Assembly: GCF_003570705.1 (NCBI RefSeq)
Contig: NZ_QWVT01000012.1
Location: 17,869-81,868 of the forward strand
Reading direction: 5' to 3'
Origin: Mesobacillus zeae
Lineage (GTDB): Bacteria; Bacillota; Bacilli; Bacillales; Cytobacillaceae
Length of the DNA stretch: 64,000 nucleotides
The position numbers were made by a program, and so were the translations under genes. Under the pieces are notes generated by a model that did not search any database, had not been told where the DNA came from, and was given only the letters and a program-made list of their open reading frames with translations. Positions within the stretch are counted from its first letter, which is position 1. Each line of letters opens with the position of its first letter. Of this stretch, positions 28,303-38,836 are shown piece after piece.

Positions 28303-28773
28303 TTAATATTCTCCTTTAATTACAAAATACGAGCCCCGAATTGTTCCAGCTAGTTTCGACTTCTGCCTAGCAAACTTAAACTTCCCTTCTAGCTCCTTTG
28401 GTACCTCCATCCCCTCAGAAAGCTTAAAACCAACGGCCCGCTTCTTAGGGTCATCAACTGTATACATAACGTTGACCGCAAGACCATCCTCATAAAAGAC
28501 GTAGGCAAATTTGATATTTTCCACTTGAAAACGCGACGTTTCTAAAGGTTTGGCCGCAAACTCAATATCACGTTCTTCTTTCAAAATTCGGTTCACATAA
28601 TCAAGGGTCTCGCAGGTCTCGCTAGCTGGTACAACCGTAAATTCATGCTTGTATTTGTTCATAAAGTAACGGGCTTCATTAGCACGTAAACCAGCAAGCG
28701 CTTCTACTACAGATGAAGGCTCTAAACCAACTGTAGAAACATTTTTAAAATCAACGGTATAGGACAATTCCAT
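28303..28773 (-). CDS. unknown 156-residue protein
   Basis: I do not recognise this family. The protein is soluble, with no signal or membrane segment, mixed alpha/beta, and ends in FARQKSKLAGTIRGSYFVIKGEY. It begins MELSYTVDFKNVSTVGLEP, 17 bp after the stop of the GyrI-like gene, so both are one operon, divergent from a YafY/WYL regulator. The context suggests a ligand-binding or stress-response partner of that pair, but this is inference only. Confidence 0.7.
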   Translation of the reverse strand: MELSYTVDFKNVSTVGLEPSSVVEALAGLRANEARYFMNKYKHEFTVVPASETCETLDYVNRILKEERDIEFAAKPLETSRFQVENIKFAYVFYEDGLAVNVMYTVDDPKKRAVGFKLSEGMEVPKELEGKFKFARQKSKLAGTIRGSYFVIKGEY

Positions 28774-28789
28774 CTCTCCTTATATTTCT

Positions 28790-29269
28790 TTATTTCCTAA
28801 CAACCGGAATCCACATTTCACCAAATACTAAGCTGTTTCGCTGCCCCATCTCAACCGACGTATTTGGTCCGCCAACATAGGCAAAATTCTTTGCTTCTGG
28901 CAAGACTTGACTAAAGGCAATACCAGTAAGCATATTACTCAATTCACCAGCCGTCGCTGCTTCCCCTTTTACAACCAGGTATTCTCCTTTAGGAAATTGA
29001 ATCACTCTGGATGCTTCTGGTAATGATGCCTCTGTCATGACGCCAGCATAATGCATCATCTTGTTATTCACGGCTTCATTTACGGTAAAAATGTAGTCAT
29101 TTGTGGCTACGGCTTTTAACATGTTAAGCCTTCCATCTTGGCTGACGGCCTGCCAAAAGTCTGCCTTTTCCTTGTTTATTCCAGCATAGTCTGTGTAATC
29201 GCTCTTAAGCTCAGTTCCAATACCTAAAACGGTAAAACTGTCTTTTTCTTCAAGGGTATAATTTTCCAT
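28790..29269 (-). CDS. GyrI-like/AraC effector-binding domain protein
   Basis: 159 residues starting MENYTLEEKDSFTVLGIGTEL; the ATG at 29269 follows GAGGAAGG, and an in-frame ATG 11 codons upstream is less likely. The pattern with a central YAGVMTE, then RVIQFPKGEYLVVKGEA and an end FGEMWIPVVRK is that of stand-alone GyrI-like small-molecule-binding domains (the SOUL/GyrI fold). Such proteins bind hydrophobic ligands or sequester drugs. It is divergently transcribed from the WYL regulator at 29380, which probably controls it. Confidence 0.75.
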   Translation of the reverse strand: MENYTLEEKDSFTVLGIGTELKSDYTDYAGINKEKADFWQAVSQDGRLNMLKAVATNDYIFTVNEAVNNKMMHYAGVMTEASLPEASRVIQFPKGEYLVVKGEAATAGELSNMLTGIAFSQVLPEAKNFAYVGGPNTSVEMGQRNSLVFGEMWIPVVRK

Positions 29270-29379
29270 ATTCAAAACCTTCCTCTTTTTTAAATTAATC
29301 AAATGATTTGTCTTTTCACTTGATGAGTTTATAATAGCCTTAAATCATGTCAAAAAATGATACTGTTTAGGAGGTCCCG

Positions 29380-30342
29380 ATGAAAAAAGTTGAACGGATT
29401 AATATCATCATGCGGTATATCAACAACCGCGCCCACTTTACAATTTCTGAAATCATGCAAGAATTTAACATCTCACGTTCGACAGCTATTAGAGATATCA
29501 GAGAAATTGAGGCAATGGGGATGCCACTTGTCGCTGAAGTTGGAAGGGATGGGGGGTATTTTGTCATGCATAACTCTGTCCTGCCCGTTGTCCGCTTTAC
29601 CGATAATGAGGTCAAAGCTCTTTTTATTGCCTTTATGGCCACAAGAAATCAACAACTCCCCTATCTAAAGAGTCGTCATTCGTTATCTGAAAAATTATTA
29701 GGCCTCCTCTCAAAGAACCAGCAAGATGACCTTGTTCTTTTAAATCAAATCTTGCTTTTTGAAGGGACCAACCCCAATAATCCTGACCTGCTTGATCTTT
29801 CAGACCTCCCCCATCCCATGTTAGAAAAACTCATCCAAATCCTTCTTTTGGATAGCTATTTATTGATTACCATCAAAGAAGAGAAGGTAATAAAGTCTTA
29901 TCCAATTTATCTTTTGCACCTTTATCGTGAAAAAAGCCTTTGGCTGATTGAAGGCTTTGACTTGAAGGAAGAAAAGAAGCAGATTTTTCCTGTCGACAAT
30001 CTCACCAATGTCGAACTGTACCCGACGAAAAAAAGATTAAGTAGGAAAAAGATTTTCGAAAAACTAAGTAAGCAGGAAGAAGTAATCAACCTTGTCCTTG
30101 AACTTGGTCCAAAAGCGATTGCCCAGTTCAAAAAATACCATCCTTTAAAAGTTTCAATTTCCTATACGAATCCTTACCAAACCACAGCCATTCTAAAGAC
30201 TTTTATCAATGTTAATAACCCCGAAGAATTGACCGAAATAACAAATTGGCTACTTTTCCTAGGTGGGGATATCAAGGCCAGGGAAGTTCCAGAAGAAGTC
30301 TTAGAAGGTTTACAAGAGAGAGTATGCTTATTCTGCCCATAA
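29380..30342 (+). CDS. YafY-family transcriptional regulator (HTH_11 + WYL)
   Basis: 320 residues. N-terminal DeoR-like helix-turn-helix (ERINIIMRYINNRAHFTISEIMQEFNIS), with a WYL domain in the C-terminal half (YPIYLLHLYREKSLWLIEGFDL) where the canonical W-Y-L reads S-L-W-L-I. WYL domains bind nucleic acids or nucleotides. The ATG follows TTAGGAGGTCCC. It is divergent from the GyrI-like operon with a 110-bp shared promoter region. It is the last gene before repeat R2. Confidence 0.85.
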   Translation: MKKVERINIIMRYINNRAHFTISEIMQEFNISRSTAIRDIREIEAMGMPLVAEVGRDGGYFVMHNSVLPVVRFTDNEVKALFIAFMATRNQQLPYLKSRHSLSEKLLGLLSKNQQDDLVLLNQILLFEGTNPNNPDLLDLSDLPHPMLEKLIQILLLDSYLLITIKEEKVIKSYPIYLLHLYREKSLWLIEGFDLKEEKKQIFPVDNLTNVELYPTKKRLSRKKIFEKLSKQEEVINLVLELGPKAIAQFKKYHPLKVSISYTNPYQTTAILKTFINVNNPEELTEITNWLLFLGGDIKAREVPEEVLEGLQERVCLFCP

Positions 30343-30526
30343 GCAGTGCCAGTTAAAACCCAAATAATTTTGAGCTTGGCCAGTTGCCAGTTACCCTTTA
30401 TTTTCTCACACCCAGAAAAGATAAGGATTTCTGAATGTTGTAAATACTTTAAAAGGGTAATAGCATTTTTATACAGTACTGTTCTTTATTGAATTTCTAT
30501 TAAATTCATTTTGGTAAATAAAGGTT

Positions 30527-30581
30527 AAACCTCATTTAGATGTGTTACGGTGAACCGTACCATAAGTAAATGAGGTTTTTT
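30527..30581. repeat. rlmH-3' att-like repeat, copy R2
   Basis: Left arm AAACCTCATTTA (30527-30538), core ACGGTGAACCGTACCATAAG, right arm TAAATGAGGTTTTTT. The arms are exact inverted repeats, and an inner ACGG-TGAA-CCGT hairpin lies between them. Complete copy. It separates the GyrI/WYL module from the lactate module. Confidence 0.85.
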
Positions 30582-30600
30582 GTCATTAAATTCAAACAAA

Positions 30601-30636
30601 GAAACAAAGGGTGAAAGTCCTTTGTTTTTTTGTTTT
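30601..30636 (+). terminator. terminator-like hairpin after R2
   Basis: Stem AAACAAAGG / CCTTTGTTT followed by T-rich sequence. Along with R2 and the Rex-like boxes this is what the 657-bp gap before lctP contains; no gene is seen there. Confidence 0.55.
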
Positions 30637-30812
30637 TCAGTCTTTATTTAGTACTTTCCTCGCTAGTGGAATTTTATTGAAACTAAAAGAGATGCCGCAA
30701 GGTATTGAAAAGGATTGTTTCACCCTGAATAAAAACTTCTCCCTAAAATTCATTTAAGGTGAAGAAGATAACAGCTGCCAATAATTAATAGTTCATAATT
30801 TATTCATAAATA

Positions 30813-30830
30813 ATGTGAAATAATCCACAA
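30813..30830 (+). promoter_or_regulatory. candidate Rex box 1 upstream of lctP
   Basis: ATGTGAAATAATCCACAA matches the Rex operator TTGTGAA-N4-TTCACAA at 12 of 14 fixed positions. Rex senses NADH/NAD and controls ldh-lctP in B. subtilis. Confidence 0.5.
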
Positions 30831-30912
30831 ACATGATGTTGAACCAACGTTGTTACCGTAACAATAGTAAAACCAATATTAATAGAGAAAATAAAACTAT
30901 TTTTTGATTTAA

Positions 30913-30930
30913 TTGTGAAGTATTTTACAG
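30913..30930 (+). promoter_or_regulatory. candidate Rex box 2 upstream of lctP
   Basis: TTGTGAAGTATTTTACAG matches TTGTGAA-N4-TTCACAA at 12 of 14 fixed positions, exactly 100 bp from box 1. Confidence 0.45.
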
Positions 30931-30999
30931 TATGAATCATTGTTTTTTATTAGTTGGTAATAATAAAAAGGATTCATTATTAACTGGGAGTTGAACAGC

Positions 31000-32616
31000 A
31001 TGAATGTATGGGAGCAAGTATATAATCCATTGAGTAACATTTGGTTGTCAGCTATAATAGCTGCCATTCCAATCCTCTTTTTTATTGTAATGCTGACAGT
31101 TTTTAAATTAAAAGGGTATATTGCAGGACTCTACAGCATAATTGTAGCAGGAATTGTTGCAGTCTTTATTTATAAGATGCCTATTATTTTAGTTCTGATG
31201 TCTGCTGTATATGGCGCTTTAGCCGGTATATGGCCGGTAGCATCAATTGTGTTTGCTGCCATTTACCTTTATAAAATAACCGAAAAAACAGGCAAATTTG
31301 CAATTATAGAAAATAGTATATCTTCTATAACAGCCGACCAAAGATTGCAAGCTCTTATTGTTGCCTTTTCATTCGGAGCATTTTTGGAAGGAGCTGCAGG
31401 ATTTGGAGCACCTGTTGCGATAACAGCAGCCATTTTAGTAGGACTTGGATTTAGTCCTATATATGCAGCAAGTCTTTGTTTGATTTCAAACATTGCTGGG
31501 GGTGCATATGGAGCAATGGGTATTCCAGTAACTGTCCCCTCACTCCTTACAGGTTTAGATGCTCTTGTTGTTGGAAGGTATACGGCATTAGTCATTCCCA
31601 TATTAAGTATTGTAGTTGCATTCTTACTAATATTTATCATTGATGGGTTGAAAGGGATTAGACAAACATTCCCGGCAGTTTTAGTCAGCGGTGTTTCATT
31701 TGCAATTACACAGGCAATGGTTCTAACTTTCTTAGGTGCAGAACTAGCAGACATCTTTGCTGCAATTGTGAGCTTAGTTGCACTAGCGCTTTTTTTACAG
31801 GTATGGAAACCGAAAGAGATTTTCCGTGTAAATAAAGTGAAGACGGTTGATAGGCAGGTTAAGTACTCTTTTGGGAAAATTGCTTATGCTTGGATGCCTT
31901 TTGTATTTTTAACCCTATGTGTTACTTTGTTTAATTTACCATTTTTCAAAAATTTATTTATACCTGGCGGCCCTTTAGAAAAGTTAGTCTTATTGCTGCC
32001 CATTCCAGGATTAAACAACACAGTCATCAAACATGCACCAATAGTTCCACAAGATACACCATATGCTGCAGTATTTAAATTAGATTTATTTTCATCTACT
32101 ACAACAGCAATTATCCTTACAATCATTTTCGCAAGCATTCTCTTTCGCTGCAGCAGTAAGTTACTGTTGGACACTACAAAAGAAACTGCAAAAGAATTAT
32201 TGTCACCAGTCCTAACCATTTGTAGTGTACTTGCTTTTGCTTACATTTGTACTTACTCTGGTATGTCATCAACACTCGGTTTAGCATTTGCTTCAACAGG
32301 TGCAGTATTTCCATTATTCTCGCCAGTGCTAGGATGGTTAGGAGTATTTTTAACAGGCAGTGTTGTAAACAGCGGTTCCTTATTTGCGCCACTTCAATCT
32401 GTCACTGCTTCACAAATTGGCATAGCACCTGAAACAATGGTTGCTGTCAATGTAATGGGGGGTACAATGGCTAAAATGATTTCGCCTCAATCTATCGCTG
32501 TTGCAGCCGCAGCAGTTGGAATAGCAGGAAAAGAAAGTGAATTATTTAAAGTGACAATTAAATATAGCATAGGCTTACTTGTAATAATTGGAATAATCAG
32601 CTGGTTAATATTCTAA
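31000..32616 (+). CDS. lctP: L-lactate permease
   Basis: 538 residues with about 12-14 membrane helices. Family motifs: [18 protein letters not shown] at the start, [21 protein letters not shown] (the conserved LctP pore motif) and [18 protein letters not shown]. The ATG at 31000 follows GGGAG; a TTG three codons upstream is weaker. It exchanges lactate with protons across the membrane. Followed 25 bp later by the broken ldh, the reverse order of the B. subtilis ldh-lctP operon. Confidence 0.95.
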   Translation: MNVWEQVYNPLSNIWLSAIIAAIPILFFIVMLTVFKLKGYIAGLYSIIVAGIVAVFIYKMPIILVLMSAVYGALAGIWPVASIVFAAIYLYKITEKTGKFAIIENSISSITADQRLQALIVAFSFGAFLEGAAGFGAPVAITAAILVGLGFSPIYAASLCLISNIAGGAYGAMGIPVTVPSLLTGLDALVVGRYTALVIPILSIVVAFLLIFIIDGLKGIRQTFPAVLVSGVSFAITQAMVLTFLGAELADIFAAIVSLVALALFLQVWKPKEIFRVNKVKTVDRQVKYSFGKIAYAWMPFVFLTLCVTLFNLPFFKNLFIPGGPLEKLVLLLPIPGLNNTVIKHAPIVPQDTPYAAVFKLDLFSSTTTAIILTIIFASILFRCSSKLLLDTTKETAKELLSPVLTICSVLAFAYICTYSGMSSTLGLAFASTGAVFPLFSPVLGWLGVFLTGSVVNSGSLFAPLQSVTASQIGIAPETMVAVNVMGGTMAKMISPQSIAVAAAAVGIAGKESELFKVTIKYSIGLLVIIGIISWLIF

Positions 32617-32641
32617 ATTTTTTTCACTCAAAGGGAGATTT

Positions 32642-33589
<948 letters not shown>

Positions 33590-33674
33590 TTTAATGAATT
33601 GAAGTAAAGCCACTTTCAATTAAGTTAAGATATACGATCACAGTATTACTAAAGGGGAAATTTATATTAGATAT

Positions 33675-33728
33675 AACCTCATTTAGATACATCACGGTGA
33701 ACCGTATCATAAGTAAATGAGGTTTTTT
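33675..33728. repeat. rlmH-3' att-like repeat, copy R3
   Basis: Left arm AACCTCATTTA, middle GATACATCACGGTGAACCG, core end TATCATAAG, right arm TAAATGAGGTTTTTTT. Complete copy, with GATAC/GTATC adding to the palindrome. Separates the lactate module from brnQ. Confidence 0.85.
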
Positions 33729-33761
33729 TACACTAGGAATTAAAATACGGAGAATAGAAAA

Positions 33762-33804
33762 TAAGGAACCAGTTTAGGAGCTATTCTAAGCTGGTTCCTT
33801 TCTT
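33762..33804 (-). terminator. terminator of brnQ
   Basis: Perfect stem AAGGAACCAGTTTAG / CTAAGCTGGTTCCTT (one G-T pair). It lies just after the brnQ stop on the minus strand. Confidence 0.8.
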
Positions 33805-33807
33805 GGG

Positions 33808-35160
33808 TTATTGAACAGCAGTTTTTTTATCGCTCGATGGCCAAAAAAAACCGATAAACGCACCAACTAGAGCTGGTAAAATCCAGCCAAACCCAATATC
33901 GTAAAGTGGTAAATAATCCATGTAGAATAATTTAATGGATTCGAATAAGGGGAGAGACGCTCCTGGTAAACTGCCGACAAACGCGCTGTAACCGTCAAAG
34001 AAACTTACACAAAAAGTAAAGAATATTGTGGTTGCGTAAACACTCTGCTTATGGCCGAATAAAGATGAACAAAGGGCTAATAAGATCAGAACAATGGCTA
34101 AAGGATACATAAACATTAATACGGGTACCGCATATTGAATGATATTGTTTAGACCGAAGTTGGCAATGAAAAATGACATAAGACATAGTACTAGAACGTA
34201 CAATTTATAGCTTATTTTTGGAAATATATGATTAAAAAACTCGCTGCAAGCCGTAATAAGTCCGATGCTCGTTTTTAAACAAGCTAGAACGATAATAATT
34301 GCTAATAAAATGGAGCCGAATGATCCGAAATAATGCTGAGCCACTGCAGCAAAGATTAAACCGCCGTTATCGTATGTCCCGATGGCCGACACGCTCGATG
34401 CCCCCATATAGGTAATGAGTCCATAAATCAGCATCATCAGTACCATGGCGAAAATGCCTGATTTCCAAGTGGTTTTCGCGATCTCTTTCGGATTGGTGAT
34501 GCCTTGTCCCTTAATCGCCTGGATGACAACAATGCCGAATGCGAGTGACGCAAGAGCATCCATCGTGTTATACCCTTCTTTAAAGCCCGTTATAAAGGCT
34601 AAGTCGCTATAGTCACCAGTTGGCTTACCGAAGTGCCCCATCGGTTTGACGATGGCAATGACAATTAAGATGAATAAAAACACTAAAAACGCAGGGGTTA
34701 AATATTTGCCGATATAGTCGATAATTTTTGCTGGATTCAAAGAGAAAAAATAGACGATGGCAAAAAACACTAAGCTAAAGAGCCCGAGATATAAACTGCC
34801 ATGTACTGGATTGATATACGGTTCAAAACCGACTACGAAAGGTACCGTTGCTGTCCGTGGAATCGCAAAAAACGGTCCAATGGTTAAGTAAAGTGCCACT
34901 GAGAAGACGACTCCAAATAGTGGATGGACTAGACCTGCTAAATTACGTAATCCATTACTCCCAGATAAACCAAATGCTAAAATCCCCATGAAAGGCAGTC
35001 CGATTGCAGTTATAAGGAAGCCAATTAATGCCGGCCAAAAATTCGTGCCAGCGAGTTGCCCCATTTTAATCGGAAAAATTAAATTTCCCGCACCGAAGAA
35101 CATTCCGAATAGCATCGTACCAATGATGGCATAGGTAGAAAATGATATTTTTTGTTGCAT
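33808..35160 (-). CDS. brnQ: branched-chain amino acid:cation symporter BrnQ
   Basis: 450 residues, about 12 membrane helices. The N-terminus MQQKISFSTYAIIGTMLFGMFFGAGNLIFP and later FVVGFEPYINP and DALASLAFGIVVIQAIKGQG are typical of the LIVCS/BrnQ family, which imports Leu, Ile and Val with Na+ or H+. I chose the ATG at 35160, preceded by AGAAGGAG; a longer in-frame start at 35232 would add 24 unlikely residues. No T-box is visible in the upstream region. Oriented opposite to helD, with a shared promoter region of about 190 bp. Confidence 0.94.
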   Translation of the reverse strand: MQQKISFSTYAIIGTMLFGMFFGAGNLIFPIKMGQLAGTNFWPALIGFLITAIGLPFMGILAFGLSGSNGLRNLAGLVHPLFGVVFSVALYLTIGPFFAIPRTATVPFVVGFEPYINPVHGSLYLGLFSLVFFAIVYFFSLNPAKIIDYIGKYLTPAFLVFLFILIVIAIVKPMGHFGKPTGDYSDLAFITGFKEGYNTMDALASLAFGIVVIQAIKGQGITNPKEIAKTTWKSGIFAMVLMMLIYGLITYMGASSVSAIGTYDNGGLIFAAVAQHYFGSFGSILLAIIIVLACLKTSIGLITACSEFFNHIFPKISYKLYVLVLCLMSFFIANFGLNNIIQYAVPVLMFMYPLAIVLILLALCSSLFGHKQSVYATTIFFTFCVSFFDGYSAFVGSLPGASLPLFESIKLFYMDYLPLYDIGFGWILPALVGAFIGFFWPSSDKKTAVQ

Positions 35161-35351
35161 ACTTGTGCTCCTTCTAGTTGTTTTGGACAAAAAAAATACA
35201 CCTGCCAAATACATTGAAAAAAATGCAGACACGTGGTAAATTTATATAGATATGCACAAACATTTTACTTAAGTGTATATTATCCCTATCTTAATTATAC
35301 AGGATATTTATTCATTAGTCAACTCTTAAATTTTTTCGAGGAGTGAATGTT

Positions 35352-37700
35352 ATGAATGTAGATTTCCAACAAGAACAAAAACGATTGAATGGTGTCATGA
35401 AAGTAATTACAGAGCAAATACTTCAACTGGAATCGGAAACGTCGGAGCTCCGAAACGAAGTGGTAAATATTCGCAAGCATTTTTGGGATGAAATCAAAGT
35501 GAATACAGATACATTTGATGATTTTCTAGAAACTGTTATTAGCTTAAGACAAGAAGCACAAGCGTTGTCCGTCAGCCAAAGTACGCATAGTCGCGTAGCA
35601 AAGCGATTAGCTACGTTACGCCGCATGCAGACAGTGCCTTATTTCGGACGAATTGATTTTCTTGAAGAGGGATATGCAGCGCAGGAACAAATCTATATTG
35701 GCATTTCTTCTCTTATGGATGCAAGTGGAGAGGACTTCCTCATTTATGATTGGAGAGCGCCGATTTCAAGCGTATACTATGATTACGAGCCAGGTGCTGC
35801 ACAGTATACAACACCTGGGGGCAAGATTTACGGAAAGCTAGAGAAAAAGTGGCAATATGTTATTCGTGACGGTGAACTCCAATCTATGTTCGATACGAGC
35901 CTCACGATTGGTGATGATATTTTGCAACAGGTGCTCGGAAAAGGCACGGATAAGTATATGCAAAGTATCGTAGCAACTATTCAACAGGAGCAAAATCGTA
36001 TTATTCGCCATGATCAAGGGCGTTTGCTTGTTGTGCATGGTGCAGCTGGCAGTGGTAAAACATCTGCAGCGCTTCAGAGAATAGCATTTTTATTATATAA
36101 ATATCGTGATCGTTTAAAAGCGGACCAAATTATATTATTTTCGCCGAACGCTATGTTTAATAGCTATGTTTCCAACGTGCTACCAGAGCTTGGTGAAGAA
36201 AATATGCAGCAGGTTACATTTCAGGAATATTTGGATCATCGTTTGAGTAAAGAATTCCAAATAGAAAATCCATTTGACCAATTGGAGTATGTGTTAACGG
36301 CAGCGAATACCTCTTCGTATGATGCAAGGGTTAAAGGTATCCAATTTAAAGCATCTGGTCGTTTTTTTGAGGTGATCAAATTATACAGAGAAGCATTAGA
36401 AAAATCAGACATGCTATTCAAAGATGTAAAGTTCAGAGGGAAAATAATAGTTTCGGCGCAACAATTAGCAGAGAAATTTTATAGTGGCGATATTTCATTC
36501 GACTTTCATAGCAGACTGGAAAAGCTAAAGGATTGGCTAATGAATCAAATAAAAGAAATAGAAAAGATAGAACGTAGGCAGTCGTGGGTAGAGGAGGAAA
36601 TCGAGCTACTTAGCAATGAGGCTTATCATAAAATTCACAAGTATTTAGCGGAGAAAAATGGCTTTGAGCGAGAAGAGCTGGCTGATTATGAGATGGATCA
36701 TGAAGCGCTTATTCGAGTAATCGTTCGCCAAAAATTGAAGCCATTAAGAAAACAAATTCAAGCGCTCGACTTTATTGATATAGAAGGGATATATAAGCAG
36801 CTTTTTGCAGACTTATTATTGATTCAACAGTGGTTAGAAGGAGAAGTACCTGAGGAGTGGGTAGAGATTTGCCAAGCTACACTTCAAATGCTAGAAGCGG
36901 GTAAACTGTATTATGAAGATGCGACGCCATTTTTATTGTTGCAGGAATTGATTCAAGGCTTTCAAACGAATCGTTCGATAAAGCATATCTTCATTGATGA
37001 AGCTCAGGATTATTCACCATTTCAATTTGAGTTTTTAAAGCGGTTGTTTCCTTCTGCAAAGATGACAGTACTAGGTGATTTTAATCAAGCCATTTTTGCC
37101 CATGCGAGTGAAGTAGTAGATTTCCAAGTTCTTAACCACTTATACGGAGAGGATCAAACAGAGGTAATCAACATAACGCGTAGTTATCGTTCGACGAAGC
37201 CGATTATCGAATTTACACGTAGTCTCATTGTGAATGGTGAAAAAATTATTCCATTTGAACGTGCTGGTGAGCTGCCAGTACTGACACAAGTGAAGAATCA
37301 TACAGAATTGCACCGTTGCATTATGTCTAAAGTGGCGGCATTGCAAAGTCAAGGCTATAAAAGTATTGCGATCATTTGTAAATCAGCGGAGGAAAGTAAG
37401 GCCGCATTTGAGGCCTTGGCCAAAATCGACGATATCAAGCTCTTGAAATATGGCTCAGCAGAATATGAACAAGGGGTTGTGGTTATCCCTTCTTATTTAG
37501 CAAAGGGGATCGAATTCGAAGCGGTCATTATTTATAATGTATCTGCGCAAATATATGGTGACGATAGCTTGCGTAGAATTTTATACACGGCCTGTACGAG
37601 AGCGATGCATGAACTGCAGCTTTATAGCGTAGGAAAACCGAGCCTATTTATGCAAAAGGCGTTGCAGGAAAATTTCATCTGTATTAAGTCGAATTTCTAA
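35352..37700 (+). CDS. helD: RNA polymerase recycling ATPase HelD (UvrD/Rep-like)
   Basis: 782 residues. The N-terminal coiled-coil arm (about 1-100) that enters the RNAP channel is followed by SF1 helicase core: Walker A HGAAGSGKTSAALQRIAFLL (about 229-250), an inserted helical arm (about 300-500), HIFIDEAQDYSPFQFEFLKR (motif II) and VINITRSYRSTKPI. HelD dislodges stalled RNA polymerase from DNA and can protect against rifampicin. The ATG at 35352 follows GAGGAG. An extra helD inside an accessory island may be a second copy; only a genome search could tell. Confidence 0.93.
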   Translation: MNVDFQQEQKRLNGVMKVITEQILQLESETSELRNEVVNIRKHFWDEIKVNTDTFDDFLETVISLRQEAQALSVSQSTHSRVAKRLATLRRMQTVPYFGRIDFLEEGYAAQEQIYIGISSLMDASGEDFLIYDWRAPISSVYYDYEPGAAQYTTPGGKIYGKLEKKWQYVIRDGELQSMFDTSLTIGDDILQQVLGKGTDKYMQSIVATIQQEQNRIIRHDQGRLLVVHGAAGSGKTSAALQRIAFLLYKYRDRLKADQIILFSPNAMFNSYVSNVLPELGEENMQQVTFQEYLDHRLSKEFQIENPFDQLEYVLTAANTSSYDARVKGIQFKASGRFFEVIKLYREALEKSDMLFKDVKFRGKIIVSAQQLAEKFYSGDISFDFHSRLEKLKDWLMNQIKEIEKIERRQSWVEEEIELLSNEAYHKIHKYLAEKNGFEREELADYEMDHEALIRVIVRQKLKPLRKQIQALDFIDIEGIYKQLFADLLLIQQWLEGEVPEEWVEICQATLQMLEAGKLYYEDATPFLLLQELIQGFQTNRSIKHIFIDEAQDYSPFQFEFLKRLFPSAKMTVLGDFNQAIFAHASEVVDFQVLNHLYGEDQTEVINITRSYRSTKPIIEFTRSLIVNGEKIIPFERAGELPVLTQVKNHTELHRCIMSKVAALQSQGYKSIAIICKSAEESKAAFEALAKIDDIKLLKYGSAEYEQGVVVIPSYLAKGIEFEAVIIYNVSAQIYGDDSLRRILYTACTRAMHELQLYSVGKPSLFMQKALQENFICIKSNF

Positions 37701-37702
37701 TT

Positions 37703-37903
37703 TTGGGTATAGTGAAAAGAGTAAACAACAAAGAGAATAGGAGCGTTCATGATGCAAAAGAAGCCGATATGTATAAGATTTTAAAAGAATTATACATTAA
37801 GGTGGGTAAAGATTTAGAGGTAAATTATGCTACAGAAGATAGTTTGGGCATATACGGAGTACAAGGAAATATGGTAGTTAGTGATGAGTGTATAGTGAAA
37901 TAG
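37703..37903 (+). CDS. short unknown reading frame after helD
   Basis: Up to 66 residues from TTG, possibly starting later at MYKILKELYIKVGKDLEVNY. No recognised family and no strong ribosome-binding site. It follows helD by 2 bp and may be a remnant. Confidence 0.3.
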   Translation: MGIVKRVNNKENRSVHDAKEADMYKILKELYIKVGKDLEVNYATEDSLGIYGVQGNMVVSDECIVK

Positions 37904-38036
37904 ACTTAAAAGTGAAGCACCATGTAGCTTCATTTTTTTTTGTCCTCTTAAAGACAGACCATAAGAGCAAGAATGAGGACGAAATGGATTTCAATTACTT
38001 GTTAAAATGGGTCCAATAACATTAGGAGGAAATAAA

Positions 38037-38807
38037 ATGAACAAGATTCAGAAATTCAATGAGTTGCATTCTTCAAAGGAAATATTATTTCTAGGAAACG
38101 CCTGGAATTTGCTTTCCGCCTTAACGCTTGAAAAAGCAGGTTTCAAAGCAATTGGTACGACCAGTTGGGGAATTGCTAACTCACTAGGATATGCAGATGG
38201 AGAATTGATTGATTTTGACAGACATTTAGAAATCATCAAAACCATAGCAGGGAATGTGAAAATTCCTGTTTCCGCTGATATTGAAGCAGGCTATGGAGAA
38301 GATATCCAAACGATTGTTGATCATGTTTTAAAGACAGCTGATGTAGGGGTTGCAGGAATCAATATTGAGGATTCGTTTAAAAAACAAAAAGGATTAAAAG
38401 AGATAACTTGGCACTGTGAACTTTTAACAAATATCAGAGCAGCGTTAGATCATAATGGCTATAAAGATTTTTATATTAATGCCAGAATTGATACTTATTT
38501 ACAAAAGCAAAATCCTCTATTTGAAACAATTGAACGAGCAAAAGCGTATGTTGAGAGTGGTGCAAGCGGGATTTTTGTTCCTGGTTTAATAGAGCATGAT
38601 GAGATTAAAGAAATCACAATGGATGTAAGTGCTCCACTAAATGTATTGTCTTTACGTGGACTAACGAATTGTACTAAGCTTAAAGAATTAGGAGTGAGAC
38701 GTTTTAGTTTTGGAAATGCCCTATCTGATAAGGTGATTGCTTATTTAGAAAAGAATGTTGGTGAATTAGTAGAGTTTATGGATACTTCCCATTTGTATGT
38801 GGACTAG
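38037..38807 (+). CDS. isocitrate lyase/PEP mutase superfamily enzyme
   Basis: 256 residues, a single TIM-barrel-type domain. Features: NAWNLLSALTLEKAGFKAIGTT, SLGYADGE, SADIEAGYGE (metal-binding loop, in place of KKDMCGH of true isocitrate lyase), GVAGINIEDS and INARIDTY. These place it in the ICL/PEPM group of C-C or P-C bond-cleaving enzymes such as oxaloacetate decarboxylase or phosphonopyruvate-type lyases; the substrate cannot be told from sequence. Start at 38037 after AGGAGGAA. It precedes adaA by 29 bp. Confidence 0.85.
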   Translation: MNKIQKFNELHSSKEILFLGNAWNLLSALTLEKAGFKAIGTTSWGIANSLGYADGELIDFDRHLEIIKTIAGNVKIPVSADIEAGYGEDIQTIVDHVLKTADVGVAGINIEDSFKKQKGLKEITWHCELLTNIRAALDHNGYKDFYINARIDTYLQKQNPLFETIERAKAYVESGASGIFVPGLIEHDEIKEITMDVSAPLNVLSLRGLTNCTKLKELGVRRFSFGNALSDKVIAYLEKNVGELVEFMDTSHLYVD

Positions 38808-38836
38808 CACTAGTACAGAAAGGATAGTGGAGTGTC

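Noticed and set aside
35160..35351. T-box leader upstream of brnQ.
   Set aside because: No T-box consensus or antiterminator/terminator pair could be found in the brnQ upstream region.
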